Source: Pseudorhodoferax sp. Leaf267 (lineage in GTDB: Bacteria; Pseudomonadota; Gammaproteobacteria; Burkholderiales; Burkholderiaceae_C). From it: a stretch of 64,000 nt of DNA. The notes beneath the pieces were generated by a model that was not told where the DNA came from, ran no database searches, and worked only from the letters and a program-made list of their open reading frames with translations. Where the stretch lies: positions 125,156 through 189,155 of the forward strand of contig NZ_LMMV01000023.1 in the NCBI RefSeq assembly GCF_001422405.1, written 5' to 3'. Positions 1 to 7,080 of the stretch are shown here, piece by piece. Both the position numbers and the translations under genes were made by a program. Every line of letters starts with the position of its first letter. Within the stretch, counting starts at the first letter, position 1.

Positions 1-457
1 CCTGGGTGCCGCCCGCGTTGGTGGAGAGGTTGCCGCCGATGGTGCAGCTGCCCTCCGAGCCCAGGCTCAGCGGGAACAGGCGCCCGGCTTCGCGCGCGGC
101 CTGCTGCACGTTTGCCAGCACGGCGCCGGCCTCCACGGTCAGCGTGTCGTTGTCGCGGTCGATGGCGCGGATGCGCTGCAAGCGGCCCAGCGACAGCAGC
201 ACGGCCCGGCCGCTGCCGTCCGGCGTGGCCGCGCCCATCAGGCCGGTGTTGCCGCCCTGCGGCACGATGGGCGTGCGGTGCTGGCGGCACAGGCGCACCA
301 CCTGCGCGACCTGGGCCGTGTCGGCCGGGCGCACCACGGCCAGCGCGCGGCCGGTCAGCCGGCGGTGCTGGTCGGTCAGGTAGCCGGTGGCGTCGTCACC
401 GGTCAGCACATGGGTGCTGCCCAGTGCCTCGCGCAATGCGGCCAGCAATGTGCTCAC
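1..457 (-). CDS. FAD-linked oxidase, GlcD/D-lactate dehydrogenase-like (N-terminal part, cut by window edge)
   Basis: About 152 residues are visible; the C-terminus lies off the left edge. Two FAD-binding (PCMH/VAO-type) motifs are clear: PQGGNTGL at residues 66-73 and EGSCTIGGNLSTNAGG at 135-150. The family oxidises 2-hydroxy acids such as D-lactate, glycolate or D-2-hydroxyglutarate; the substrate cannot be told from this fragment. The start is a GTG at 457 that overlaps the stop of the upstream binding-protein gene as GTGA, so it is probably the last visible gene of the operon that starts with the rhodanese. An ATG start further inside is less likely because the residues before the FAD motif match the usual domain length. 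Confidence 0.85.
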   Translation of the reverse strand, partial: MSTLLAALREALGSTHVLTGDDATGYLTDQHRRLTGRALAVVRPADTAQVAQVVRLCRQHRTPIVPQGGNTGLMGAATPDGSGRAVLLSLGRLQRIRAIDRDNDTLTVEAGAVLANVQQAAREAGRLFPLSLGSEGSCTIGGNLSTNAGGTQ

Positions 458-1353
458 TGTTTCTTGCCCTCTGCGGCTGCCGCAGCCTGCGCCTCGCCAT
501 ACACCGCGAAATCGAACGGCGCGCGGTCGAACTGGCCCTTCAGCGCGCGCTGGTGGCGCTCGGCGATCCAGGTGTCGGGCACGCCCCACTGGCGCGCCTG
601 CTTGAGCAGGAAGCCCGTGCGGTGCCAGTCCTGGATGGCCTTGTCGACGAAGGCCTGCGTGTCGGCCTCGCCGCGGCGCGTCCACACCACGGTGGGCGAA
701 GGAATCAACTGGTCTTGCGTGCCGAGTTCGAAGTCCTTCCACTCGGCCGCGTTGGGGCCGGTAAGCTTCTCGTACAGCGCGGGCTGGATGTGGACTGACG
801 CGGCGCAGGTGCCGCCCTTGAGCGCGAGCAGCGACTCGGGAATGCCGCGCAGGCCCTTGACCACGGCGCCGTAGGTTTCTGCCAGCGGCCTGGCGAAGTT
901 GCTGCCCTGCGAGACGCAAGCCACCTTGCCGCGCAGGTCTTCCCAGCGCTTGATGTTGCTGGCCTTGGCCACCAGCGCGCCGCCGCCGATCAGGTCGTAG
1001 GGCGTGGGCGCGAACGACAGGATCTCGCTGCGCTCCTGCGTCCACTGGATGTTGGCGATCAAGAGGTCGACCTTGCCGCTCTGCAGGAACTGCACGCGCG
1101 TGGAGGCGGTCACGGGCACCGTCTCCAGCGCCACGCCCAGGCGCCTGGCGATGTCGGCGGCCAGCGCAGTCTGGTAGCCGCCGGTCTTGCCCGTGGCCGG
1201 GTCGAGCACGCCGAAGGGCGGGCTGGCGCCGTCGATGCCGACGGACAGCTTGCCGCGCTGCTGGATCTTGTCGAGCGTGGCGTCAGCGTGGGCGGTGCCG
1301 CCCGAGAAGGCCAGGGCCAGGGCGGCGGAAAGGGGAGCGAGGAAGCGGTGCAT
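454..1353 (-). CDS. ABC transporter solute-binding protein, family 3 (amino-acid type)
   Basis: 299 residues. A cleavable signal peptide (charged start, hydrophobic run, cleavage after THADA-like residues near 22) is followed by the family 3 periplasmic binding fold, with KIQQRGKLSVGI at the mature start and SGKVDLLIAN and WEDLRGKVACVSQGS further on. Such proteins deliver amino acids or related small acids to an inner-membrane ABC permease; no permease or ATPase gene is visible nearby. The ATG at 1353 was chosen because it directly precedes the signal peptide, although the frame stays open to 1404. It is a diverged paralogue of the next gene upstream (same DATLDKI-QRGK start) and overlaps the FAD oxidase start by 4 nt. 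Confidence 0.88.
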   Translation of the reverse strand: MHRFLAPLSAALALAFSGGTAHADATLDKIQQRGKLSVGIDGASPPFGVLDPATGKTGGYQTALAADIARRLGVALETVPVTASTRVQFLQSGKVDLLIANIQWTQERSEILSFAPTPYDLIGGGALVAKASNIKRWEDLRGKVACVSQGSNFARPLAETYGAVVKGLRGIPESLLALKGGTCAASVHIQPALYEKLTGPNAAEWKDFELGTQDQLIPSPTVVWTRRGEADTQAFVDKAIQDWHRTGFLLKQARQWGVPDTWIAERHQRALKGQFDRAPFDFAVYGEAQAAAAAEGKKQ

Positions 1354-1434
1354 GTGGACATCCGATCGGCAAAGGCGCGGCCAGCCCCGCGTGCACGGGG
1401 CCATGCCAGGGAAGAAAAAAACGGGAAGGGTGGC

Positions 1435-2271
1435 TTAGTTCGCCGCGGCCTTGAATTTGGCCTGCAGCTCGGGCAGCAGCGGGTTCGGCGGCTCGATGCC
1501 GACACGCTTTTCGGTGGCGATCAGCCAGCCGCTGCGGTGCCATTCCTGCACTACCTTGTCGACGGCGGCGATGGTGTCGGCCTCGCCCTTGCGCGTCCAC
1601 ACCACCGAGGGGGCGGGCAGCACTTCTGTGGCGATGGGCGCGCTGTACTGCGTCCACTCGGGGTTGCTCCGCAGCAGCGGCTGGATCAGCGTGCTGTCGT
1701 GCACGGCAGCCACGCAGTTGCCGCCCTTGAGCGCCAGCAGCGAATCGGACGAGCTCTTGAAGCCCTGCACCTGGGCGCCGTAGTCGTTGGCCAGCGGCTT
1801 GGCGAAGCTGCTGCCCTGCGACACGCAGACCGGCTTGCCGCGCAGGTCTTCCCACTTCGTGATGCCGCTGTCCTTGCGCACGGCGGCCGTGCCGCCCACG
1901 CGGAAGAACGGCGTGGGCGCGTGGCCCAGGATCTCGCCGCGGTCGGCGTTGTATTCCATGGACGCGATCAACAGGTCGACCTTGCCGGCCTGCAGGAACT
2001 GCACGCGCGTGGCGGTCTGCACCTGCACCAGGTCGGCCTCCACGCCCAGGCCCTTGGCCAGCGCGCGCGCCAGCTCGGGGTTCCAGCCCACGAGCTGCTG
2101 CGTGGCCGGGTCGATGGAGCCGAACGGCCCGCCGTTGACCAGCACGCCGATGCTGACCTTGCCGCGCTGCCGGATCTTGTCGAGCGTGGCGTCGGCATGG
2201 GCGGTGCCGGCCAGCAGGGTGGCGGCCAGGCCGAGGGCGAAGGTGGGGCGGGCGAATGGGGTGGTGCGCAT
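1435..2271 (-). CDS. ABC transporter solute-binding protein, family 3 (paralogue)
   Basis: 278 residues from the ATG at 2271. An alternative ATG at 2304 adds 11 residues; neither has a strong ribosome site. The signal peptide ends at GTAHA, followed by DATLDKIRQRGKVSIGV and the family 3 binding fold (AGKVDLLIAS, WEDLRGKPVCVSQGS). Gene order and similarity to the neighbouring gene point to a tandem duplication that has diverged, perhaps to different ligands. It lies about 80 nt downstream of the rhodanese gene on the same strand. A sulfur-containing amino acid is a tempting ligand because of the rhodanese, but this is inference only. Confidence 0.88.
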   Translation of the reverse strand: MRTTPFARPTFALGLAATLLAGTAHADATLDKIRQRGKVSIGVLVNGGPFGSIDPATQQLVGWNPELARALAKGLGVEADLVQVQTATRVQFLQAGKVDLLIASMEYNADRGEILGHAPTPFFRVGGTAAVRKDSGITKWEDLRGKPVCVSQGSSFAKPLANDYGAQVQGFKSSSDSLLALKGGNCVAAVHDSTLIQPLLRSNPEWTQYSAPIATEVLPAPSVVWTRKGEADTIAAVDKVVQEWHRSGWLIATEKRVGIEPPNPLLPELQAKFKAAAN

Positions 2272-2350
2272 GGCGAGGGGGCCGAGTGGGAACAGGGTGC
2301 GCATGTTCCAACGCACGCCGCTGCCGGGCAACGAAGCTTTGCGAGGATGC

Positions 2351-3973
2351 TTATGCGCGCCGTGATCCATGCGCAGCCGGCGCGGGCTGCGGCAGCCGGA
2401 ACACGGCCAGCTCGTCGGGCGCGCATTGCGCGATGAGCCCGGTCTCCCAGGCCAGGTAGCGGCGCGCGGCCTCCAGGTTGCCGTCGTGCCGGTCGTGCAC
2501 GAACAGCAGGTAGTCGATGGCGTCCGCATCGGCAGGCGTGTCGGGCGAGGCGGCGACGGGCAGGCCGGCCGCGACCCAGTCGGCGGCCAGTGCCCAGTGC
2601 ACGTCATGCCAGCCGGCTTCGGCCAGCTCCGCCACGGCGAGGCGGGCGATGCCGGCATCGGATGCCAGTAGCAGTACCGTGTTGTCTGTCGAGCCTGCGG
2701 CGTGTGCGTCGGCCGGCAGCCGCGAGCGGATGGTCCAGCGCGCGCCCTGCGCGTGCTGGCGGCGGTGGGCGCGCGAGTCCTGCAGGTCCAGCAACAGGGG
2801 CTGGCGTGCGGCGACCCAGGCGGGCAGGGCTTGCGTATCGATCCGCGCGGGCGTGGCGTCATGGAGCAGGTTGGCGGCCGGCACGCGCAGCGACGCGCGG
2901 ATGCCGCCTTCGACCACCGCCGTCTCATAGCCCAGCCGCGCCAGCCAGGCCGCGACCACGGGCGCACGCACGGCCTCGCCGTCCAGCAGCAGCACACGGC
3001 CGTTGCGCACGCCGATGGTCTGGTCCGTGGCCTGCAGCAGCTGGCCGCCCGGCGCATGGCGCGCGCCGGCCAGCGTGCCGGCCGCGAACTCTTCGTCGCT
3101 GCGCACGTCCAGCACATGCACGGTGCGCGCCGCATCGTCGAGCCAGGCCTGGGCCTGGGCCGCATCGAGCCGCTGCACGTCGGCCTCGTCCGCCAGCCGT
3201 GCGGCCGCCGCTTGGTCCTGCGCGCAGGCCTGGGGCGCGCTGTGGGCGCGGCGCGTGCTGCCGTGCTCCAACGGCAGCCCGGCCAGCGCCCAGCCCTGCG
3301 TGCCGTTCTCCAGCGCGACCACGGGGTTGGGCACGCCCAGGCTGCGCAGGATCTGCGCGCCGATGATGCTGCGCGTGCGGCCCGCGCAGTGGATGACGAT
3401 GGGCGTGGCCGGGTCGGGCGCCAGCGCATGCCAGCGCAGCGCGAGTTCGCCGTTGGGCACCGAGGTGGCGCCGGGAATGGTCACCTTGCGGTGCTCGGCG
3501 AAGGTGCGGCCGTCCAGCAGCACCAGCGGCTGGCCAGAGGCCTGGCGCGCCTGCAGCTCGGCCGCCGAGATGTGCGGCGTGGCGTAGGCGTGCTCGACGA
3601 GTTCGCCGAAGGTCTTGGAGGGCAGGTTCACGCCCTGGAACAGCGTATAGCCTGCCGCGGCCCAGCCCGGCGCGCCGCCGTCCAGCACGTGCAGGTCCGT
3701 GTAGCCCAGCGCAGCCAGCCGTTGCGCGGCGCGTGCAGCCACGCCGTCACCGGCGTCCAGCAGCACGGTGCGCGTGGCCCGGCGCGGCACGAGGTGTGGC
3801 ACGTCCAACTCCAGCCGGCTGTAGGGCGCAGGGACCGCAAAGAACGGGTGGCCTTCGCCGAACTGGCCGGCTTCGCGCACGTCGAGCAGCGCGATCTCGT
3901 GGCCGTCGTTGAGCCATTGGCGCAGGGTGGTGGCGGGGACGGGTGTGCAGGAGATGGGAGAGGTCTGGGGCAT
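2351..3973 (-). CDS. multidomain rhodanese-like sulfurtransferase (four rhodanese repeats)
   Basis: 540 residues with four consecutive rhodanese-like modules at roughly 14-115, 133-235, 268-368 and 385-480. Rhodaneses move a sulfane sulfur atom through an active-site cysteine persulfide. Only the second module has a normal active-site loop (HCAGRTRS, Cys196). The loops of modules 1, 3 and 4 read LLDAGDG, LLLDGEA and LLLASDA and lack the cysteine, so they are presumably structural or regulatory. No signal peptide is seen, so the protein is probably cytoplasmic. It is the first gene of a minus-strand operon with two solute-binding proteins, suggesting a role in handling an imported sulfur compound. 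Confidence 0.85.
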   Translation of the reverse strand: MPQTSPISCTPVPATTLRQWLNDGHEIALLDVREAGQFGEGHPFFAVPAPYSRLELDVPHLVPRRATRTVLLDAGDGVAARAAQRLAALGYTDLHVLDGGAPGWAAAGYTLFQGVNLPSKTFGELVEHAYATPHISAAELQARQASGQPLVLLDGRTFAEHRKVTIPGATSVPNGELALRWHALAPDPATPIVIHCAGRTRSIIGAQILRSLGVPNPVVALENGTQGWALAGLPLEHGSTRRAHSAPQACAQDQAAAARLADEADVQRLDAAQAQAWLDDAARTVHVLDVRSDEEFAAGTLAGARHAPGGQLLQATDQTIGVRNGRVLLLDGEAVRAPVVAAWLARLGYETAVVEGGIRASLRVPAANLLHDATPARIDTQALPAWVAARQPLLLDLQDSRAHRRQHAQGARWTIRSRLPADAHAAGSTDNTVLLLASDAGIARLAVAELAEAGWHDVHWALAADWVAAGLPVAASPDTPADADAIDYLLFVHDRHDGNLEAARRYLAWETGLIAQCAPDELAVFRLPQPAPAAHGSRRA

Positions 3974-4090
3974 GCGGCGACCTTAGCCCGGCGCGCCGCA
4001 TGGGGCCAACGTTTTTCTTCTATCGATATGCGGTTTGTGGGGCCGACGTGTGTGGCCAGCGTCGCCGAACGGCAGTCTCAGCCGATCATT

Positions 4091-5005
4091 TCAATACCTG
4101 TCCGGCACATACATGTCGGCCGGCACCGGATTGCGCGTGTACTCCGGATTGCGCGCCCGCTCCGGCAACACGATGGCCGGGTGCTCCACTTCCTGGTAGG
4201 GCAGCTGCGTGAGCAGATGGCTGATGCAGTTCAGGCGGGCCTTCTTCTTGTCCACGGCCTGCACCAGCCACCAGGGCGCCTCGGGAATGTGGGTGCGCTC
4301 CAGCATGATTTCCTTGGCCTTGGTGTAGGCCTCCCAGCGGCGGCGGCTCTCGAAGTCCATGGGGCTGAGCTTCCACTGCTTGAGCGGGTCGTGGATGCGG
4401 CCGAGGAAGCGCAGGTGCTGCTCGTCGTCGGTGATGGAGAACCAGTACTTCACCAGCGTGATGCCCGAGCGGATCAGCATCTTTTCGAACTCGGGCACGG
4501 AGCGGAAGAACTCCTCGTACTGCGCATCGTCGCAAAACCCCATCACGCGCTCGACACCGGCGCGGTTGTACCAGCTGCGGTCGAACAGCACGATCTCGCC
4601 AGCCGCCGGCAGGTGCGATACATAGCGCTGGAAGTACCACTGCGTGCGCTCGCGGTCGTTCGGCGCCGGTAGCGCGGCCACGCGGCACACGCGCGGGTTC
4701 AGGCGTTGGGTGATGCGCTTGATCACGCCGCCCTTGCCGGCCGCGTCGCGGCCTTCGAACAGCACGACGACCTTCTGGCCCGTGCTTTGCACCCAGTCCT
4801 GCAGCTTGACCAGCTCGCCCTGCAGGCGCAGCAGTTCACGGAAGTAGGCCTGGCGGCCCAGGCCGTCTTGGGTGCCCGCCTCTTCGCCGGCCAGGCGTGC
4901 GTCGTCGATCTCCATTTCCAGCTCTTCGTCGTAGCTGTCGAGCAGGTCGCGCTCGATGCGCTGCATCACACTGTCGTGGTGGTCGGGGAGAAGCTTGTCG
5001 TTCAT
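4091..5005 (-). CDS. ppk2: polyphosphate kinase 2 (PPK2 family)
   Basis: 304 residues, the normal length of a one-domain PPK2. The enzyme transfers phosphate between polyphosphate and nucleoside diphosphates, usually making GTP or ATP from polyP. Walker A is GRDAAGKGG at 85-93, the catalytic/lid region is near residues 115-125 (NDRERTQW), and Walker B is DRSWYNR at 142-148. The C-terminal YTKAKEIML and DKKKARLN segments are also typical. Transcription is leftward and monocistronic as far as can be seen. A PHO-box-like triple repeat lies about 60 bp upstream, which would fit phosphate control, though its orientation is opposite to this gene. Confidence 0.93.
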   Translation of the reverse strand: MNDKLLPDHHDSVMQRIERDLLDSYDEELEMEIDDARLAGEEAGTQDGLGRQAYFRELLRLQGELVKLQDWVQSTGQKVVVLFEGRDAAGKGGVIKRITQRLNPRVCRVAALPAPNDRERTQWYFQRYVSHLPAAGEIVLFDRSWYNRAGVERVMGFCDDAQYEEFFRSVPEFEKMLIRSGITLVKYWFSITDDEQHLRFLGRIHDPLKQWKLSPMDFESRRRWEAYTKAKEIMLERTHIPEAPWWLVQAVDKKKARLNCISHLLTQLPYQEVEHPAIVLPERARNPEYTRNPVPADMYVPDRY

Positions 5006-5397
5006 GGTGCGTTCCTTGTGCGTGGGATGCTAGGCAGCGCATATGACATCCCCATGTCCATCCTGTCACTCCGCTGTCACCGTTCTGTCGGAACAATGCG
5101 CGCCTGCGTGTCTGTAAGCGGCTCGCAAATCGAGGTGCGGCCACGCTGACCAATTGCCGGGATGCAGCACGCGTTCGGCCCGCACCCGCTGGCGCTGGGC
5201 GCAGGAATGCCGCCGCGCGGGCGTGCCGCTGGGCAGCGCGCCCTGGCCGCGTGCTCCCGCGAATGCGGGATGTGCGCGCGCGCTGCCTCTCACCATACTG
5301 ACGCCAGGCGAGCTGCCGCATGCGCAGGCTGCCAGCACCCCACGCGCCACATGCCGTGGCCGCAGGGGTTCAACCAACGGCCGGTGGGAGGGTTGCG
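5006..5397. other. 392-bp intergenic region between divergent ppk2 and the PEP-CTERM gene
   Basis: No convincing coding sequence. It must hold the promoters of both flanking genes. The only clear structure is the CTGTCAC-type triple repeat near the ppk2 side; the right half is very GC-rich. A good ribosome site (GGGAGG) sits just before the ATG at 5398. Confidence 0.6.
5063..5091 (+). promoter_or_regulatory. candidate PHO box: three 11-bp-spaced CTGTC repeats
   Basis: CTGTCAC (5063-5069), TCCG, CTGTCAC (5074-5080), CGTT, CTGTCGG (5085-5091). Seven-base direct repeats separated by four bases are the layout of PhoB-binding PHO boxes. The repeats read rightward, that is towards the PEP-CTERM gene about 300 bp away and not towards ppk2, whose start is only 58 bp to the left. 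Site function is inferred. Confidence 0.5.
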
Positions 5398-6537
5398 ATG
5401 ATCAGAGCGTGTCGACGTGCCGCTGCAACGGCCTGGGCCTTGTGCTGCGGTCTGCTGCTGGGAGCCCCGTGGCCGCAGGCCCAGGCCGCGCCTGTGGTGC
5501 TGCAACAGGCCACGCACAACGGCACGGGCGACGCGCCGGGCCGCTTCAGCGCGCTGCTGCAGGGCGGCGCAGACGACCAGGCCACGCTGCAGCTGTTCAC
5601 CGCGCCCGGCGCGGGCGGGCGCATCTCGGGCCTGTACGTGCAGGACGCCACGGGCGCGATCGCCCGCGACACCTTGTCGGGCGATCCGCTGGTGCGCCTG
5701 TCCCAGACCCAGGTCCACGAGGTGCTGCTGAACGACGCCGGTGCCAACAAGCTGGCGGTGATCAAGGCCTTGTCCTCCGCGCTGGGCATCGGCCTGACGC
5801 AGGCCAAGCGCCTGGCGGACGCTGCCCCCGTCGTGATCCGCTCGGCCGGCACGCCGGACGGCAATGCGCAACTGCAACGGCAGCTGCAGGACGTGGGCGC
5901 GCGCGTGACGCTGAGCAGCCGGCAGGATCCGTCCGCCCCGGCCGGCGCGAATGTGGGCGTCACCACGCCCGGCGGCACGCCGACCGGCTACGACGTGGTG
6001 CTGGCCCGCGCGGGCACCAACAAGGTCGCCCTCATCAAGCTGGTGCGCGACGCCACGGGGCTGAGCCTGGCCGAAGCCAAGAAGCTGGTGGACGAGGTGC
6101 CGTCCGTGGTCCAGGCCAACGCCAGCCGGGCCGAGGCACTGGCCCTGCGGCAGGCGCTGCAGGACAGCGGCGCCACGGTGGAACTCAAGCCGGTGGGCAC
6201 CGGGGCCGTGGGGCAAGGCCCCATCGTCCTGCCGCCTGGCAGCGCGGGCATCGCACCCGACCTGCAGGTGCGCTTCGCCTACGCGGACCCGCTCGCCATA
6301 CCGGCGCTGCAACTGACGTTCGAACTCGGTGTCGACCTGGCCGATCTGCTGGGTGCATGGCAGTCCGGGCAGTTCCGCTTCGGTGTCGAAGTGACGGACG
6401 CGGCCGGCGTGTCCGATCTCTACCTCGCGCCGCGCGCCGCAGCACCAACCGAGGTGCCCGAGCCGCCGACGGGTGCGCTGATCCTGGGCGCGCTGCTGTG
6501 CCTATGGTGGGGCACGGCGGCGCGGCGCAACCGCTAG
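5398..6537 (+). CDS. exported PEP-CTERM protein with two ribosomal L7/L12 C-terminal-like repeats
   Basis: 379 residues from the ATG at 5398, which has a GGGAGG ribosome site; the frame is open further upstream but the signal peptide starts here. A signal peptide covers residues 1-31. Two copies of a fold resembling the C-terminal domain of ribosomal protein L7/L12 follow at about 106-172 (AGANKLAVIKALSSALG) and 198-264 (AGTNKVALIKLVRDATG), each with the AK-LVD/AD-P helix and a final GA-V-L strand. The C-terminus (353-379) is VPEPPTGA, a hydrophobic run and a basic end, that is a PEP-CTERM sorting signal processed by exosortase. The function is unknown. The stop overlaps that of mgtC in a shared CTAG. 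Confidence 0.8.
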   Translation: MIRACRRAAATAWALCCGLLLGAPWPQAQAAPVVLQQATHNGTGDAPGRFSALLQGGADDQATLQLFTAPGAGGRISGLYVQDATGAIARDTLSGDPLVRLSQTQVHEVLLNDAGANKLAVIKALSSALGIGLTQAKRLADAAPVVIRSAGTPDGNAQLQRQLQDVGARVTLSSRQDPSAPAGANVGVTTPGGTPTGYDVVLARAGTNKVALIKLVRDATGLSLAEAKKLVDEVPSVVQANASRAEALALRQALQDSGATVELKPVGTGAVGQGPIVLPPGSAGIAPDLQVRFAYADPLAIPALQLTFELGVDLADLLGAWQSGQFRFGVEVTDAAGVSDLYLAPRAAAPTEVPEPPTGALILGALLCLWWGTAARRNR

Positions 6538-7061
6538 CGGCGCGGGGGCTCGTCGGGCCGCGCGATGCGCGGGGGTTTTTCGGGCCGCTCGAACATCCGC
6601 GTGAACAGCGGCAGCGAGGCCATGATGGCCAGCGTCAGCAGGGTGGCCAGCATGGCCGTGCTTTCCTTGCCCATGCCGGCGGCCACGCCGATGGCAGCCG
6701 TCATCCAGATGCCGGCGGCCGTGGTCAGGCCCTTGACCGTGCTCTCCCCGTCGCCCTTGAGGATGGTGCCCGCGCCCAGGAAGCCCACGCCCGCGATCAC
6801 GCCCTGCAGCACGCGGCTCATGTCGGCCGGGTTGATGCCGAACTGCTGCGAGGCCAGCACGAACATGGCCGCGCCCATGCACACCATCATGTGGGTGCGA
6901 ACGCCGGCCGCCTTGCCCTTGGCTTCGCGCTCGATGCCGAGCAGCCCGCCCAGCAGCGCGGCCAACGTCAGACGCACCACGATGCGCGTGGCGGCCTCCA
7001 CGTCGGGCAGGTCGGAGAACTCCTGCGCGATGGTCTGGCCGATGCGGCTCAAGGTCTCCAT
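6534..7061 (-). CDS. MgtC/SapB family membrane protein
   Basis: 175 residues with about four to five hydrophobic segments. The MgtC/SapB signature is clear: RLTLAALLGGLLGIERE near residue 30, GVRTHMMVCMGAAMF, and GVIAGVGFLGAGTILKG. Family members are inner-membrane proteins tied to growth at low magnesium, survival in host cells and, in some species, control of ATP synthase and phosphate uptake. The extra cytoplasmic ACT-like domain of pathogen MgtC proteins is absent; the protein ends in a short Pro/Arg tail. It is convergent with the PEP-CTERM gene (shared CTAG stops) and lies 19 nt downstream of the transglycosylase gene on the same strand. Confidence 0.92.
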   Translation of the reverse strand: METLSRIGQTIAQEFSDLPDVEAATRIVVRLTLAALLGGLLGIEREAKGKAAGVRTHMMVCMGAAMFVLASQQFGINPADMSRVLQGVIAGVGFLGAGTILKGDGESTVKGLTTAAGIWMTAAIGVAAGMGKESTAMLATLLTLAIMASLPLFTRMFERPEKPPRIARPDEPPRR

Positions 7062-7080
7062 GCGGGGCCCGCGCGCGGCG

